Origin: Selaginella tamariscina
Taxonomy: Eukaryota; Streptophyta; Lycopodiopsida; Selaginellales; Selaginellaceae
DNA: 64,000 nucleotides
Direction: 5' to 3'
Assembly: GCA_003024785.1 (NCBI GenBank)
Contig: PUQB01000838.1
Span: forward strand, 25,105 to 89,104
The translations under genes were made by a program, and so were the position numbers. The notes under the pieces are model-generated. The model was given only the letters and a program-made list of their open reading frames with translations. It made no database searches and was not told where the DNA came from. Position 1 is the stretch's first letter. Each line of letters opens with the position of its first letter. Below are positions 44,546 through 60,400 of the stretch, one piece after another.

Positions 44546-47021
44546 TGTTGACCTTCTCTGCTTTAGTTAACGAAGAAGCTTTCTTGACATAGTTTTTGAC
44601 AAATCAACTGTAATAACCAACCATGCTTAAGAATCTGTAACTCTTGTACATTGCTAGGAACTAGTCATTGCTCCACCATTGCCACCTTTGTGGATCAATT
44701 TTAATTCCACTTGGCATCAACAATGTGCCCCAAATACTCCACTTCACATTGAGCAAATGCACATTTTCACTTTTTTGCATAGAGCTTGTTCTCTCATAGC
44801 AACTGAAGGACTCTTTGCAAATGCTCTACATACTCCTCATATTATTACTGTAAATAAGAAAATCATCGGGAGATCTCCACAAAGTCATGCAAGTAGCACC
44901 AGTCATCAACCGAGTGAATGTGGCTGGGGCATTTATTAAGCCAAATGGCATAATAGTGAACTCAAAATGCCCAAAGATGGTGTTAAAAGTAATTTTTGTA
45001 GATATGTCTCCTTCACAGCAATTTGACTGCGCAAATCTATTTTAGTGAATACTCTGGTTCCACCGAGATGATCCATGATAATATCCACATGGCATGGGCA
45101 TCACGTCCTTCATTATTTGCTTGTTGAGTGCTCTGTAGTTTATGCACATCCTCATGGTGCCATCTTTTTCTTGACAAGCAATACTGATGCATCAAATGGA
45201 GACTTGCTCAATTGTATGAAGCCATATTTCAATAGCTTCATCGCTTGTCTCTTAACCTGCTACTCCTCAGCATGGCTTAGTCAAAACAGCCTACGATAAA
45301 TGGCTTTCGTACCCAGTTCCAATAAAAACTCATGCTCCACACCTCTTGCAGGTGGTAAGCCATGAGGTAGTTCAAGAGGAAGACTTCAGCAAACTCCTCA
45401 AGGACAACTCTCACAATAGCTTCGCCACATTAGAAGAATCTAATTCTTGTATATACATTAGAAAGATTTGATCTTCTTGATTACAGAGATATTTCTTTAA
45501 TGACATAGCAGAAAAATACTTGTTTGGAGACTCAAGTTTTTGTTCCAAACCAAGTGTCTTTCACTCCACTGGTACTTAAGATTCACTCACTTGATGCTCC
45601 ACTTGATCTCATGATTCACATGCTCTACTCACAATCATCCCAAGGATGAGATCCACGAGCTGTAGCTCCATAAGAAAGAAAGTCTTTACCAACTGGTTTG
45701 TTAACCTCTAGTTGTAACTCCTCCACACAAGCATTCCAGCTCTGCATGATAGTAGCTAAGCCCTCAATCTTATATTGAGGCACAGTTTTCATGGGTAAGT
45801 TGCACTCATGCACTAACTTTGCTGAAATAAAGTTATCGCTACTCCTGCTATCCAAAAAAATTTGCACTGGACATCCACCAAGTTGTCTCTCCACCATAGT
45901 AACACGTGTGCATGGCTCCTCCCGTGCCATACAGTTTACATGCGAGCAAGAACAGACAAAAATTTACCTTGTGGTTTAGAGCTATCTCCCTTGTGCTCCT
46001 CTCCATGCTTCATCTCATGAAGCTTCTTAGGCGTCTCCTTGTCCTTGCTACCATTAAAATTTTGCCATTAGGCTTGCCCTCCTTGAACAACTTACCTTCT
46101 AGTGTCTCAACCTTTCCACATAGGTGGCAACGTTTGCTATAAATCCTTAATAATCTTCTTAGGCTAGTTGTCAGCTGCAATAAGAACTAGAGGCTACTAA
46201 CTTGGACTTCGGCCTAGCACAATTGCTATTCTCTCAGTACACTTGGTGCTCACGAGGACTTGAAGAGGTGCTCTTACCATACTTCTTGCCATGTTGTTCG
46301 TTCTCCTTAAACACCTTATCCTCGTCATTTAGCAATTGAGCATACTCGACAAGCTCCTTCAAATTCTTAGATTGGATTACCGAGTTAAGAGTTTATGCAA
46401 GTGGTATAAAATAATCCTTTGTTAGTTGGTAGACACATCAATACACAATAAAGTAGCTGACTTAACTTCTCAATGTAGTCGTCCAAGGTCATCTTCCTTT
46501 GCTCTAAGTGTCACAGTTCACATCTTGCATGAGACACATCAAATTGAGGAGCATACTCCTTAAACACTCAAAGAACTCCTTTTAAGTTGCAATCATCTTT
46601 TTGTGACCTAACTGGCGTTGATTATGGATGCTTGTCCACTACCTCGCTGCTTTATCCTTCAAGGCCACTAATATGATTATCATAACTTACTCAGTAGTCA
46701 CTCCTTGTGCAATAAACAAGTTTGTTGCTATCTTAGCCAACTCATAGCCTCATATGCGGATTCTCTACTAGAAAAAGCAGAACACGAAGATGATCCAATA
46801 CTTGACTCTACCACCCAAGTTTCCTTAAGTAAGCTAATCTTCGATAGCATCAATTGCTCACAAATTACTTCCAAAGAGTCATTCACATATTCCTGAAATT
46901 GTTTTGCGTCTTTCACCATGGTGTACAGTTCAAGCACAATTTCCTGGTTAGTCCACTCCTCACTAGCATTATTTTTCCTTTCCACCGGTCACTCATCTCG
47001 AACCCTCATCTGATACCAAAT
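44546..47021 (-). mobile_element. Ty3/gypsy fossil, 5' part (gag, protease, RT)
   Basis: Read on the minus strand from 47021, it has a primer-binding site, a gag region (46985-46300 with a CCHC-like zinc stretch near 46130), a retropepsin-like domain (45930-45625: VQIFLDSRSSDNFISAKLV), and reverse-transcriptase sequence down to about 44560 (FGHFEFTIMPFGLINAPATF-type region near 44950). It abuts the previous gypsy fossil tail to tail at about 44545, so one truncated the other. It has many breaks and is old. Confidence 0.7.
47011..47018 (-). other. Retroelement primer-binding site (initiator Met-tRNA type)
   Basis: On the minus strand TGGTATCA(GA) lies three bases downstream of an LTR end (…CTAACA). 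TGGTATCAGA is the usual plant primer-binding sequence complementary to the 3' end of initiator Met-tRNA. The 5' LTR of the minus-strand gypsy fossil therefore begins its inner edge at about 47022. Confidence 0.7.
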
Positions 47022-47200
47022 TGTTAGGCACCACTATGTACAAACTAGAAACCCTTATAAGACCACCTAACCTCTCCTAAGCTGTCTCTAGTTTCCACAC
47101 ATTGCTCTCCAAAAGGCTTTCAATATCTTTTTTTTTTTTTGGATTCTTCTAAATCTCCTTATAACCTTTAAGGAATTTTAATTTGTACTTTTTAAGAAAT
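47022..47200 (-). repeat. 5' LTR of the minus-strand gypsy fossil, outer limit unclear
   Basis: This starts at TGTTAGGCACCACTATGTAC (plus-strand reading), directly outside the primer-binding site. A poly-T run at 47128-47141 lies inside. The outer edge could not be placed because no matching 3' LTR is in the window. Confidence 0.45.
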
Positions 47201-47283
47201 ATTCTTTAATTTGTTATATGAGTCATAACAATATACAAGCTCATCCATAACATGTTGCACACACAACACAATATAATATTATA

Positions 47284-47475
47284 TCCGGTAGAGTGTGTGT
47301 GTTGTATTAATATTAAAATCATATGTTTTATTAAACTAAGCATTGACAAAACGTATGGTTCAAGACAACACACATGGACACATACCGGAGTGTGTGTGTG
47401 CGCTTGTGTGTTGTATTGATATTTAAAACCGTATGTTTTTATTAAACTAAGTATTGGCAAAACATATGATTTTAA
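47284..47475 (+). repeat. Tandem duplication, about 110-bp unit, two copies
   Basis: The sequence from CCGGTAGAGTGTGTG through GTATTAATATTAAAATCATA and TTTATTAAACTAAGCATTGA repeats as CCGGAGTGTGTGTG, GTATTGATATTTAAAACCGT and TTATTAAACTAAGTATTGGC. It is non-coding. Confidence 0.75.
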
Positions 47476-48704
47476 ATATCAATAAACACACACACACATG
47501 ACAAATACTCCAAGACTTTTTTTATAATTAAAGAAATGACGGTTTTACCACTAAATATATCCATGAATGATAAAGTATATAGATATGCCAACTCATGTTA
47601 TTATGCACGTGTATGTGTACATATAATATATGTGTGTCTATATACACGTGTATTGAAATAAATACACATGTACATGTAAGACCACAAGATACTGGACACC
47701 CACCTGCATATCTACACACATGCTGTATATAGTGTCAAATAATTTAATGTGTTTGTCAAAGTATTTATTGTCTTGTTATAATGAGAATATTTCTAATTTA
47801 AAATAATTCGATGCTCTTTAATGTTTTAATTTCTTTTATTGTTTTTGTCATTATAGAATCAAAAGATATTGTCTTATTATAATGAGAATATCCACATATT
47901 TAAACATGCATGGAACTCCATATTCATATCTTTATGACGTTTGTCCAATGTTCACGCAACGCAAGACAAGACAAGTCATATTTAAACACATATTCAGTTT
48001 CCAAGGGACAGTATCACAAGGGGACTCATACATGTCAGAACAAATAATACAAAATATATATTTTATACAGTTTCTTGTATGTGAATCTATAACATTATGT
48101 ACATTATTTATTTAAATATTGATACATTATGTATAGAATCTACAAAGATGTACTATACATTATGTACAAATTTACACACACACATTAGGTATAAAGGTGT
48201 ACTATACATATGTGTATAGAATATGCAGAGGTGTACTATGTATAGTACACACCTTGACCCAACTAAGAAGGTAATACAAGCTAAGAATATGCCACCCTTT
48301 TTTAGGGTGCCAGAAAAAGAAGATTCTTATTCCAATTACGTGTTTTCCCACGTAAGTTCCAGTCAAACATACCGGCATATAGTGGAGAACAGGTAGTCTT
48401 TTATATAGATATATAGTACTCGTATGTATTATACGGTGTATATACGTTAAGTTAACTATACAGAGGTGGTTGTAAGATCGTGTGTATGGTCCCAGTATTT
48501 CATACTCTGAGTAATGAGACGTAGGGTTCATACACGTGACGGGCATGTGAATGCATACGGCCAGTGGTCCCTCTAAATTCACCAATATATAATTCCCCCT
48601 CATCTCTCAAGTACATATATATAAGTTTCTGAGGATTTTGTCTATATACTCCTCTCTGTTGCATCAAAGTCTCAAGTCTCTTGTTCGTTTCCGGAGTCGG
48701 TGAG

Positions 48705-48742
<38 letters not shown>

Positions 48743-48820
48743 GTATCTGTATCTGTATATGTGTATGTGTATGTCACCACACACCGAATTGTACATATTT
48801 GTCTCTCCTGAGCACCACGC
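47476..48820. other. Intergenic, no supported gene
   Basis: Microsatellite-rich DNA upstream of the O-methyltransferase gene. Repeated TGTACTATACATTATGTA-like stretches (48145-48245) and a (TA)n and GTAT-rich run at 48704-48760 are present. The frames here are low-complexity. Confidence 0.45.
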
Positions 48821-48825
48821 ACGCC

Positions 48826-48835
48826 TATATAAATA
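48826..48835 (+). promoter_or_regulatory. Possible TATA box of the O-methyltransferase gene
   Basis: TATATAAATA lies 35-44 bases upstream of the ATG at 48870. If used, transcription would start about ten bases before the start codon, a very short leader. The region is TA-rich, so a chance match is possible. Confidence 0.35.
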
Positions 48836-48869
48836 CATACATACACAGAGGATATATACTCCAGCGAAA

Positions 48870-50107
48870 ATGCTTCAAGTCGAGCAAAGTGTGTCTAACG
48901 AGGAGCTCCTGGCGGGGCACGGGCACTATGAGGTGCTCCATTTTGCGAAGAAGAAGGTATTACTGTCTGACGACAAGGAGAGGCTCAACTTCCTCGAGCT
49001 CATGTCGCTCAGCACGGTTCCGATGGCACTCAAGGCGATAACCATCCTTGAGGTACCTCAGATCATGGCAGACGCCGGGGAGGGCGCGTTGCTGTCTGCC
49101 GGGGAGATCTCCACACACGTCAGCAGCCGGAGGGGCGTGGGAGTGAGCTCCACGCACCTCGACCGGATACTGCGGTTCCTTGCAAGCTGTGGGATCTTCA
49201 ACGAGGCAGTGGTGAGATCGAGTAACGAACGACTGTACAGCCTCACTCCGATATGCAAGTACCTCCTCAGGAACGCCGGCGGGGCATCGCTTCGTCGCTG
49301 CTGCTCGTCCGGCACGACAAGAATCTCTATCAGTCACTCCACCATCTCCACGACGCGGTGCTCGGGGGAGACGACGTCGTCCCGTTCGCGCAGGCGCACG
49401 GGATGAGCCTGTTCGAGTTTCTCCAAGGGAATCCGACCGAGAGCAACCTCTTCAACACTGCCATGTCGGACATGTCCGACATCTACATGTCGGAGATAGT
49501 CGGAAACTACGAGGCGTTTAAAGAGGTCTCGACGCTTGTCGACGTGGGCGGTGGCACCGGGTCGAGCCTCGCAATGATACTTTCAAAGTACCCGCACATC
49601 CGGGATCAACTTCGACCTCCCGCACGTCGTCTCGGTGCACCGGAGTATCTCGGTAATGTCTTTGTTCACACATAGAATACGCTCGAAACCAACCTGGTTT
49701 TCCCACAGGAATGGAACACACTGGAGGGAGCATGTTCGACGACATCCCATCCGGCGACGGAATGTTCATAAAGGTAATATTCCCTCTTTTTAAAAATTCA
49801 AAACTTCCCGCATAACAGTCTCGCATGATATTCCCAGCACATAATGCATAACTGGAGCGACGACCACTGTATGAAACTGCTGAAGAACTGCTACAGATCG
49901 CTCACAAAAGGAGGCAAACTGATAATGGTGGAGTTCCTCGCGCCCGAGTCCGGCGATCACAGCCAGCGGGCTCGGGTAGCACTCAGCTACGACCTCGTTA
50001 TGATGGCACATTTCCTTGGCAAGGAGAGATCCGAGGTGGAGTTTAAGGAGTTATTAAGAGCAGCAGGATTCTCACATGTACGCGTGGCTCTCAGGGTGGA
50101 CTTATAG
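48870..50107 (+). CDS. COMT-like SAM-dependent O-methyltransferase
   Basis: A plant class II O-methyltransferase of the caffeate O-methyltransferase (COMT) type, which transfers a methyl group from SAM to a phenolic hydroxyl in the cytosol. The substrate cannot be told. Exons are 48870-49652, 49710-49773 and 49838 on. The N-terminal dimerisation domain (LELMSLSTVPMALKAITILE) is followed by the SAM-binding LVDVGGGTGSSLAMILSKYP, MFDDIPSGDGMFIK, then HIMHNWSDDHCMKLLKNCY with the catalytic-His context, and MMAHFLGKERSEVEFKELL. Apparent one- or two-base losses break the frame near 49285, 49604, 49642 and 50092. In each case the expected family sequence (for example LLLVRHDKNLY, GINFDLPHV, LIAVIEAHK) is readable in the next frame. 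With the last one bypassed the gene would end near 50150. It is either a very recent pseudogene or an assembly artefact. It is more GC-rich than its surroundings. Confidence 0.8.
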
Positions 50108-50169
50108 CTGTAATAGAGGCACACAAGAGCCTATATATATATATATTCCTTTGGTATATCCCTTGATGT

Positions 50170-51077
50170 TGTATTCCCAACTACAAAATCTCCCCCCCAC
50201 AACTGTATAAATGCTTCACTTGACTTCCAACTGCATCAAATACTTCACATATTTGTTAGTTAGCTTGCTTCTCTCTCACACACACACACGCACACGCACA
50301 CACGTACGTACAACACACCGAAAGAAGAGTCGTTTTCAAGTACCATGAGAGAGAGTGGCCCCCGTAGTCAACCGAACTCAACATCCTACTTAAATGAGTA
50401 ATATCCATGCAGAGAAAAACACCTTGATCTGCCGTTTGACTTATAGTTGCAACTTCCGTAGTTGATGCTTGTCTTCTTATACATTGTCAATTATAGCTGT
50501 ACGCGTGCGGCGTGCGTGCGTGTGCGTGTAATGACTAATTGCTCACCTGAAGTCGTATACATAGCTGTGTGTCATTCTGTATATAGTTGACAACATGCGA
50601 GCGAAGGTGCAGTTACATTTTCTCAAGGACAGGATCAAATCTCACTCTCTTTTATAATAAAATGTATACTGTTTCACATCGTTATCACCGACATATACAC
50701 CTCTCTCACATTCACATATGCATTCTATACCATCACATCTAATAATATGTTATAAATCTATAGAATTACTCTTAATTAGAGAATATATTAAAATCTTTAA
50801 TAAAATATATATGTAGGCGAGAAGAACTTACAGTCAATTGAAGAGTTCCAAATGAACATAGAGATCCCATGACGAATATTTTCTTTATAAGAGTAGACAT
50901 ATACACATGTACAAACACGTATATATCTGTGTGTGAATATATTACATACCAGACAATGTGGGCTGTCGTGTCCTCGCTATACACCACAAAACTATCTGTT
51001 GGAACTTTTCACTTTATTACGAAATGTCTATAATACAGCCACTTATTAAGTTAAACTCGTATTAACTTAATCAAACC
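50170..51077. other. Intergenic, no supported gene
   Basis: The 3' flank of the O-methyltransferase gene, with a (CA)n run near 50277-50303 and GCGTGCG-rich sequence near 50506-50528. No gene or RNA is supported. Confidence 0.45.
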
Positions 51078-51503
51078 TCATTTTCCAAGTTTTAACCACT
51101 TGGGCTTTCCGGTACTCCTTGTCTTAGCAGCAGAAACAGGAGCAGGTCTCGGGTTCGATACCTGGGTTGCCTCTGGAGCAGCTGGAGCCTGTACTGTTGT
51201 GTCTCTTACAGGCTCCCAAGGGACATATTGTAAAGCTAAAACGTCATCTTTTAGGAAAGGTCCTTGTACGTCCCCTGTAAATGATATATATATTATATAT
51301 ATATATAATGTGTGTGTGTGTGATGTAATACAATGATATGCAATATAAAATGTACCATCATCGTATGAGAAATAGACGATGCCGCCTGGTGCAAATCCAG
51401 CATCATACATAGCAATGTTGTAATCTTTAATCACCTGTTTTGGAGGTGTCGTATCTGAATTAAACAATAAATATATAAATAAAAGAATCAATAATCAGAA
51501 TAT

Positions 51504-51576
<73 letters not shown>

Positions 51577-52298
51577 ATATATATAAGAGAAGAGAGAGGA
51601 GAGAGAGAGAGAGTGAGAGAGAGAGTATATGTATATATACTTACATAGGTGGAAAGGGAGCTCTGGCTTCAGTAATACCTTCTTGAGAATCTCAAGAATC
51701 TCAACTACAGAGTCTGTAGATTTGAAGTCCGCCTCAAGAACAATGTTATCAGGGAATTGTATACGCACTGTTGCCTGGACGCATGACACAACGTGTGTGT
51801 GAGAGAGTGTGTCGTGTGTGTGTGTGTGTTGTGTGCTTGTGTGTGTGTGTGTGGTGTGTGTGTGTGTGTGTGAGAGAGAGGAGAGAGAGAGAGAGAGAGA
51901 TGTGTATAGGTTATCACACACACACACACCTTTGAGATCCGTGCTCTTCGGGCTGCCATTTCTGCTTCACGCAACTTCTTCGGCTTGAGAAACCTCTCTA
52001 AAATATATAAACATGTAGTAAAAGCTTTTATGGTTTAGAATGTATGAAAATTATACATGACCCACATATGTGCATATATATGCATGTATATGTGTTTATA
52101 CATTTAACAACTGACCTTCTTTTTTGTTAGCAGCTAGCCTCGCATAATCATCCGGGGTTAACTCGTAGAAGTCATCTGATTCATTTTCTTCTGTGCCTGA
52201 TCAACATTAAATTCATTCAAATGACATGTACGTCCATATGAGTATTAAGAGTGTATAAACGTGGGTGTGATATATGTACTTATGTGTATACATACGTG

Positions 52299-52339
<41 letters not shown>

Positions 52340-52630
52340 ATATATATATATATATGAGAGCTAACTATCAGGTATTGAGATCGTATGATAAGGTATATAT
52401 ACACAATATATAGTTAATTTGATGATATACCTACCTTTTGCGGGTGAAGAAGGCCTCTCCAATGATGCAGGATTAACAAAAACACGCACTTCTCGACCAA
52501 CATAGCTGTATATTTCCTGTTTAGAGAATTAAAATTAATCCATATTTTAAAAATACATTTTTGTAAGTAATTTGATTAATCTGTTTAATCTATGCATCCA
52601 ATATATACATACCTTAGCTTTCTCCGCCAT
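51078..52630 (-). CDS. PUX1: PUX1-like plant UBX-domain protein (CDC48 regulator)
   Basis: An orthologue-type match to plant UBX domain protein 1, which binds the AAA-ATPase CDC48/p97 and takes its hexamer apart. Seven exons: 52613-52630, 52435-52516, 52116-52196, 51930-51997, 51645-51774, 51356-51454 and 51078-51274. They total 675 bases, giving 224 residues, slightly shorter than Arabidopsis PUX1. The frame is clean across all junctions. Recognisable segments in order are VGREVRVF, NESDDFYELTPDDYARLAAN, REAEMAARRARISKATVRIQF, the UBX fold with FPDNIVLEADF, LPFHLYTTPPKQVIKDYN, AGFAPGGIVYFSYDD, and a Pro/Ala/Thr-rich tail ending KPKWLKLGK, as in plant relatives. The start is set by the short first exon MAEKAK. 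Unlike its neighbours, this gene has no frame break. Confidence 0.88.
51507..51586. repeat. Compound (CA)n(TA)n microsatellite in a PUX1 intron
   Basis: A (CA)n run at 51507-51545 leads into (TA)n to 51586, followed by GA-rich sequence. It lies in the intron between the fifth and sixth PUX1 exons. Another GT/GA compound run fills the preceding intron (about 51797-51900). Confidence 0.9.
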
Positions 52631-52832
52631 GATCACGCTCTGCCTCCAATTCTTGTTTAGGGCTTTCTAATTTAGGGTTTTTAAACTATTAATTTGACCT
52701 TTAAACCTTTAAAATTTGAAACTTGTATATTACTAATTTTAATTCATTAATGGAAGTAAAGTACCATATTTATAGTTAAATATTAAACTTTACTAAATAA
52801 TTTAATTAACACAATTAATTATTATATGGTTT

Positions 52833-56124
<3,292 letters not shown>

Positions 56125-57470
56125 TTGGTTAAACCCCGAAACCCTATGTAAACCCTAAAATCTGCATTTTAATATCGTATAAAAACAATTTAAATTAATA
56201 TTAATATTTATAGCAAAAGGTAATAAAGTTTTGCTTTTACACGTGTCAAAGCATGATTAGTTCAAAAATATTTATTCGTTCTCTATGCTTTTGATTATGA
56301 AATCCTGATTTTTAGTACAATCTCTAAAAATCTCTTTTTTTAACTTGAATTTATGGCTTTGATCATAAATCTATGGCTTGTATATGCAACCGTATTTTGA
56401 TAATAAAATTGTAAATTTTCTCATTTTCTTTGTATTATATTATTTAAGGTACGTTCTACATACCCCTCCCTTAATCATAATTAATTAAATTAATTATTTT
56501 TAATTATTTTATACAAGACTAATGCATTTCATTTATATACATGATTTGGTATATATAAAAATTTAAATACATATTTTTTCTTGGTTTTTTAATATTCATT
56601 AATTAATTAGCTTTAATTAATTATTTATTAACAAAAAATGTCCATTTATAGCCGGACTGTATAACATAATTGTCTCATTTATTTATTTATCTTCGGTGTG
56701 ACTCTTATCGGGTGCTAGAAGCACAGTCTCCTTTTAATCACAGTTATTTAAGTTAATTATTTTAATAAGTTTATAAAATTAAAAGGTTAATGCATTTTAT
56801 TATATGATTTCGTATATAGAAGTTTTCTTTAAATACACGTTTTTCCATGGTTTTCATATTTATCAATTATTATAAAATTATTATTAATACAAAGGGGGGC
56901 TGGACTGTGTCCTAAGTGTTTCTTTATCGATAAAACTGACCGTGTTTACGTCATATATACAATTATAATATTTATCCTAGGTAAATAGATATACAGATGC
57001 GCATACAAAAATGTATGTATTTGTACATGTATTACTGCAAACGATTTGTTTATGCAATACTCACCTTTGCACACATGCAAACAGTAGTTCCATCTGTTCA
57101 TGCTTTGTTATTTTTCCCATCAATGATACGCACACGTACATACGTACATACATACGAGTGTTATATATACATATTTATATATATATATTATATATATATA
57201 TATGAGGTTATGCTCACGTGTAATAGAACACAAAGTGTAAGATACATGTAAGATTGTACATACATACGTACATATATAATAACCCAATCCTAAATATGTA
57301 TATGCATTTTACATCTGCATAATTAATGTAATAGTAATATATGATTAATATTATGCATCTTATTATCGCATATTACATCTACCTTACTGAGACTCAACAA
57401 TTCAACAAAAACACATGCATATACATTATACATTATAAATGATGTTGTTGGCACAGCCAAACATGTTGCC
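56125..57470. other. Intergenic AT-rich region, no gene seen
   Basis: The upstream region of the unrecognised gene and the 3' flank of the Roco gene. AT-rich, with a (TA)n run at 57176-57203 and TACGTACATACATACG repeats (57136-57155, 57258-57275). No supported frame or RNA. Confidence 0.45.
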
Positions 57471-57479
57471 CATTCTGTA

Positions 57480-60400
57480 TTCTCCTACGTAATCGCAAGT
57501 CATGCTCCAGATCCCTTCCCTTCAAAACATATCAAGAGATTCATAAAATCTTTCAGCTCGTCTCTCGTGGAAATCCAGAACTTGAGGTGTTTATCACGTT
57601 GCCAAACAGCCTCATTACTGCTTGAATTGCTGCGTCCTTTAGACCCTTGGGAAATGCAGATGCCGGAGATGGAATGACTACACCAAAACCCGCAATAGCG
57701 ACCACCTCAGTGTAAAGAACATAATTCTGAGTGCTGGAACAACACTGGAGCTGCTTTCTTCAACCACTCCGGACGTACAGTGATTTCGATACCTCGTTGG
57801 TTCTCTACCGGATGACAATGCTGGTGGTTTCACATAAGAAATGAAGTCTCACAGTAAGCCGAATGTAGATTGAGAACAGCTTCTGAGGAAGTTTGTTCTT
57901 CGTCCGTTATGTATGGGTACTTAGGTGCCTCAAAGTCCATAGGAGCATGAGCTTAGAGAGAATCTCACCTCCTTGCATGTGTACAGCATCCATTCGTTTC
58001 TTTGACAATCAACTCCAGTCTGTGAATCTCGCTTGTTATCCTGGCTTCTGAAGTTTCGTATCTCCTTCACTATGTTGGACTCCATCCGCTTGAGTACACC
58101 AATGGTTAACTCACTGGTACCATCCGTGGTACTATGCTCACTGTCAATAGTTGTTGCATCTAAACACTCTTGTACCTCGGACCGATGACATTCAGGTTGC
58201 TCTGCTGTGCTGCAAAGTATTTATCCCGTTCACTCGGCAACAAGAGCTCATAGATTGGATTACTCTGCAAACTTGGCCAAGTATGTTCATACAGCAAAGT
58301 GCGACCATCCATGTTGAGCTCTTCAACAAGTGAAGCTAGTGGACACACATCCTCAAAGCTTGAACTTAAGTTGCTCTCGATTTGTTGCGGCCTGATGACT
58401 TTCTCTTCGAGTTCCAGTGCGGACATCCCCAGTTCGGAGCTCCACAAACTTCAGCAATGCACAGGTTCACGCGCTGGAAAAGGTCTCGGCTTGCTCCAGT
58501 AGGTACGTCTCACAGTCGAATGGTATTCGAACAAGTACATCGACCCAATGCATATCATACCATTCTCCTCTGCTGCCTCCAATCTTGACAATCACATGAA
58601 TTCTGTTCTCCACCAGGTACAGCCAGCCTTGTCCAACCCTATGTTGAGAAAACATACCTGCAAGTGTCACTTGAAGCATGTTGAAGATCCCAGATGGCAG
58701 AATTGTTGTCTCAGAGTGTTTGCAATCGAATCTCCTTCCCCAGAAACAGTAACTGCTGAACTCGGGCCTCCCACGTTCTTGCTCCCATTGCTGGAGAGTT
58801 TCTTTCAACAAAGGCAAGATCGTAACATGAGTTTCCTCTGGTTTGTAGCACCACACCTAGCTTCTGAAGTGAAGACAGTATGTAAGGAATGTGAGCTGCT
58901 GCTTCACACCTGGTTGCGAGTTGTGCATGAACACTCGTGATGGGCTGCACTGCCGGAGGTCGTGCGTCATTCAAGTTCCTTCCTAACCGAGGCAGAAAAA
59001 CACCAATAACATCTCGCAAGAACCACTGAACATCCAGGACAACAAACTGTTGTGTCTCGTCTGGTGTGTCATCTTCAAAGTAGACCAGTTCTCCACTATC
59101 GTGAAGATGCATGAGACATGCCTTAAACCGATTTCCTCGAAGTTTCTCATGTTGTACATGTACCTGAACTTCTCAAGTGACACCACCTTGGGTTGCTGTG
59201 TAGCATTCAACTGATTCATGATGTGATTGCAAACTAATGGAACTTTTGGTCTCTTCTCCAACACTCCTTCCAAGGCTCTTTCCAATGCTCCTTTGAGTTG
59301 TCTGACTTGGTGACACTTGTAGCCACAATTCCATATACACTAATGCTTTCTGTATCCCCAAAGTCAATGCACTGCGAGTACTCTTGGATTACGCTCTACA
59401 TCGGATCAATGCGAGCTCTTCATCGTTGTACTTGTGGGTCTCTGGCTAGTGGGAAAGTAATTGAGAAGTATCAATACTCTTGGCCTCTGGTGGACAAGGA
59501 ACGATGTGCAACAATGAATCTCAGCCAGTATTTGAGTTGTTTTTCTAGCTCTGCTGGATCGTCTGCAGCTGTAGGAGCCTTACAAACGAGGAGAAACAAA
59601 TCTTTATCACTGCCTCTTACAAAGTAGTGATGAAATGCATGGTACTCAGATTGGCCAGCTAAGTCACACACGATCAACTTTGTATCTGTAAAGCATAAAG
59701 CTTGAAGCTTTATTCCATAAGTCGACTTTGATGACTGGAAAATGCTGGGGATCCCAACCCTTCTGGCAAGGTTCTTCCGAATGGTTGTCTTCCCAACTCC
59801 AGTGTCTCCACATATGAAAAGCTTAGCATTTGAAGGTGTGGTTAGGCCTCCTTCCAAAAGACCTCCTTCTCGATAGAGTTTGTTCCGCTTCAAGATTTGC
59901 AAACAGCTTTGGTGTAACACTTGAGACTTCCACTTATCAAGGTCCAATGTCACCAATGGACAATCGATATTCCTGTTCAAGAAAGCCACAAGCTTCCGTT
60001 GTTCTCCAAGCGGCACCAAATGTGTTCCACTGACAGTAAGATGTCTCAGCCTTGAAGTCGATATAGCTCGCTCAAAACGTTGCGAGCTCTCGAACAACTG
60101 GACGGATGGTGTGCAATCTGAGATGCGTCAACTTGGAACTGAGCACCGACTCCATATCGAGATGATAGAGGTATCCAAGGTGAGTGATGTGAGCTTTAGA
60201 TCATCCTCGTGCAATGTTGTCTCCAACCCTTTAACAAAATCATCATCCCAATTAAAGATAAATGTTGCAGTTTGCTACATTTCAGGGCGTCTAGAAACTG
60301 CCTGTACCCTTCAGTTTCCTCGCCCGTGTCGAACCCTTAAGCTTCGCAATGTACAGTCAGGATGCCTGAGAACATTTGCCAGATCAAGGTAACTGTACCC

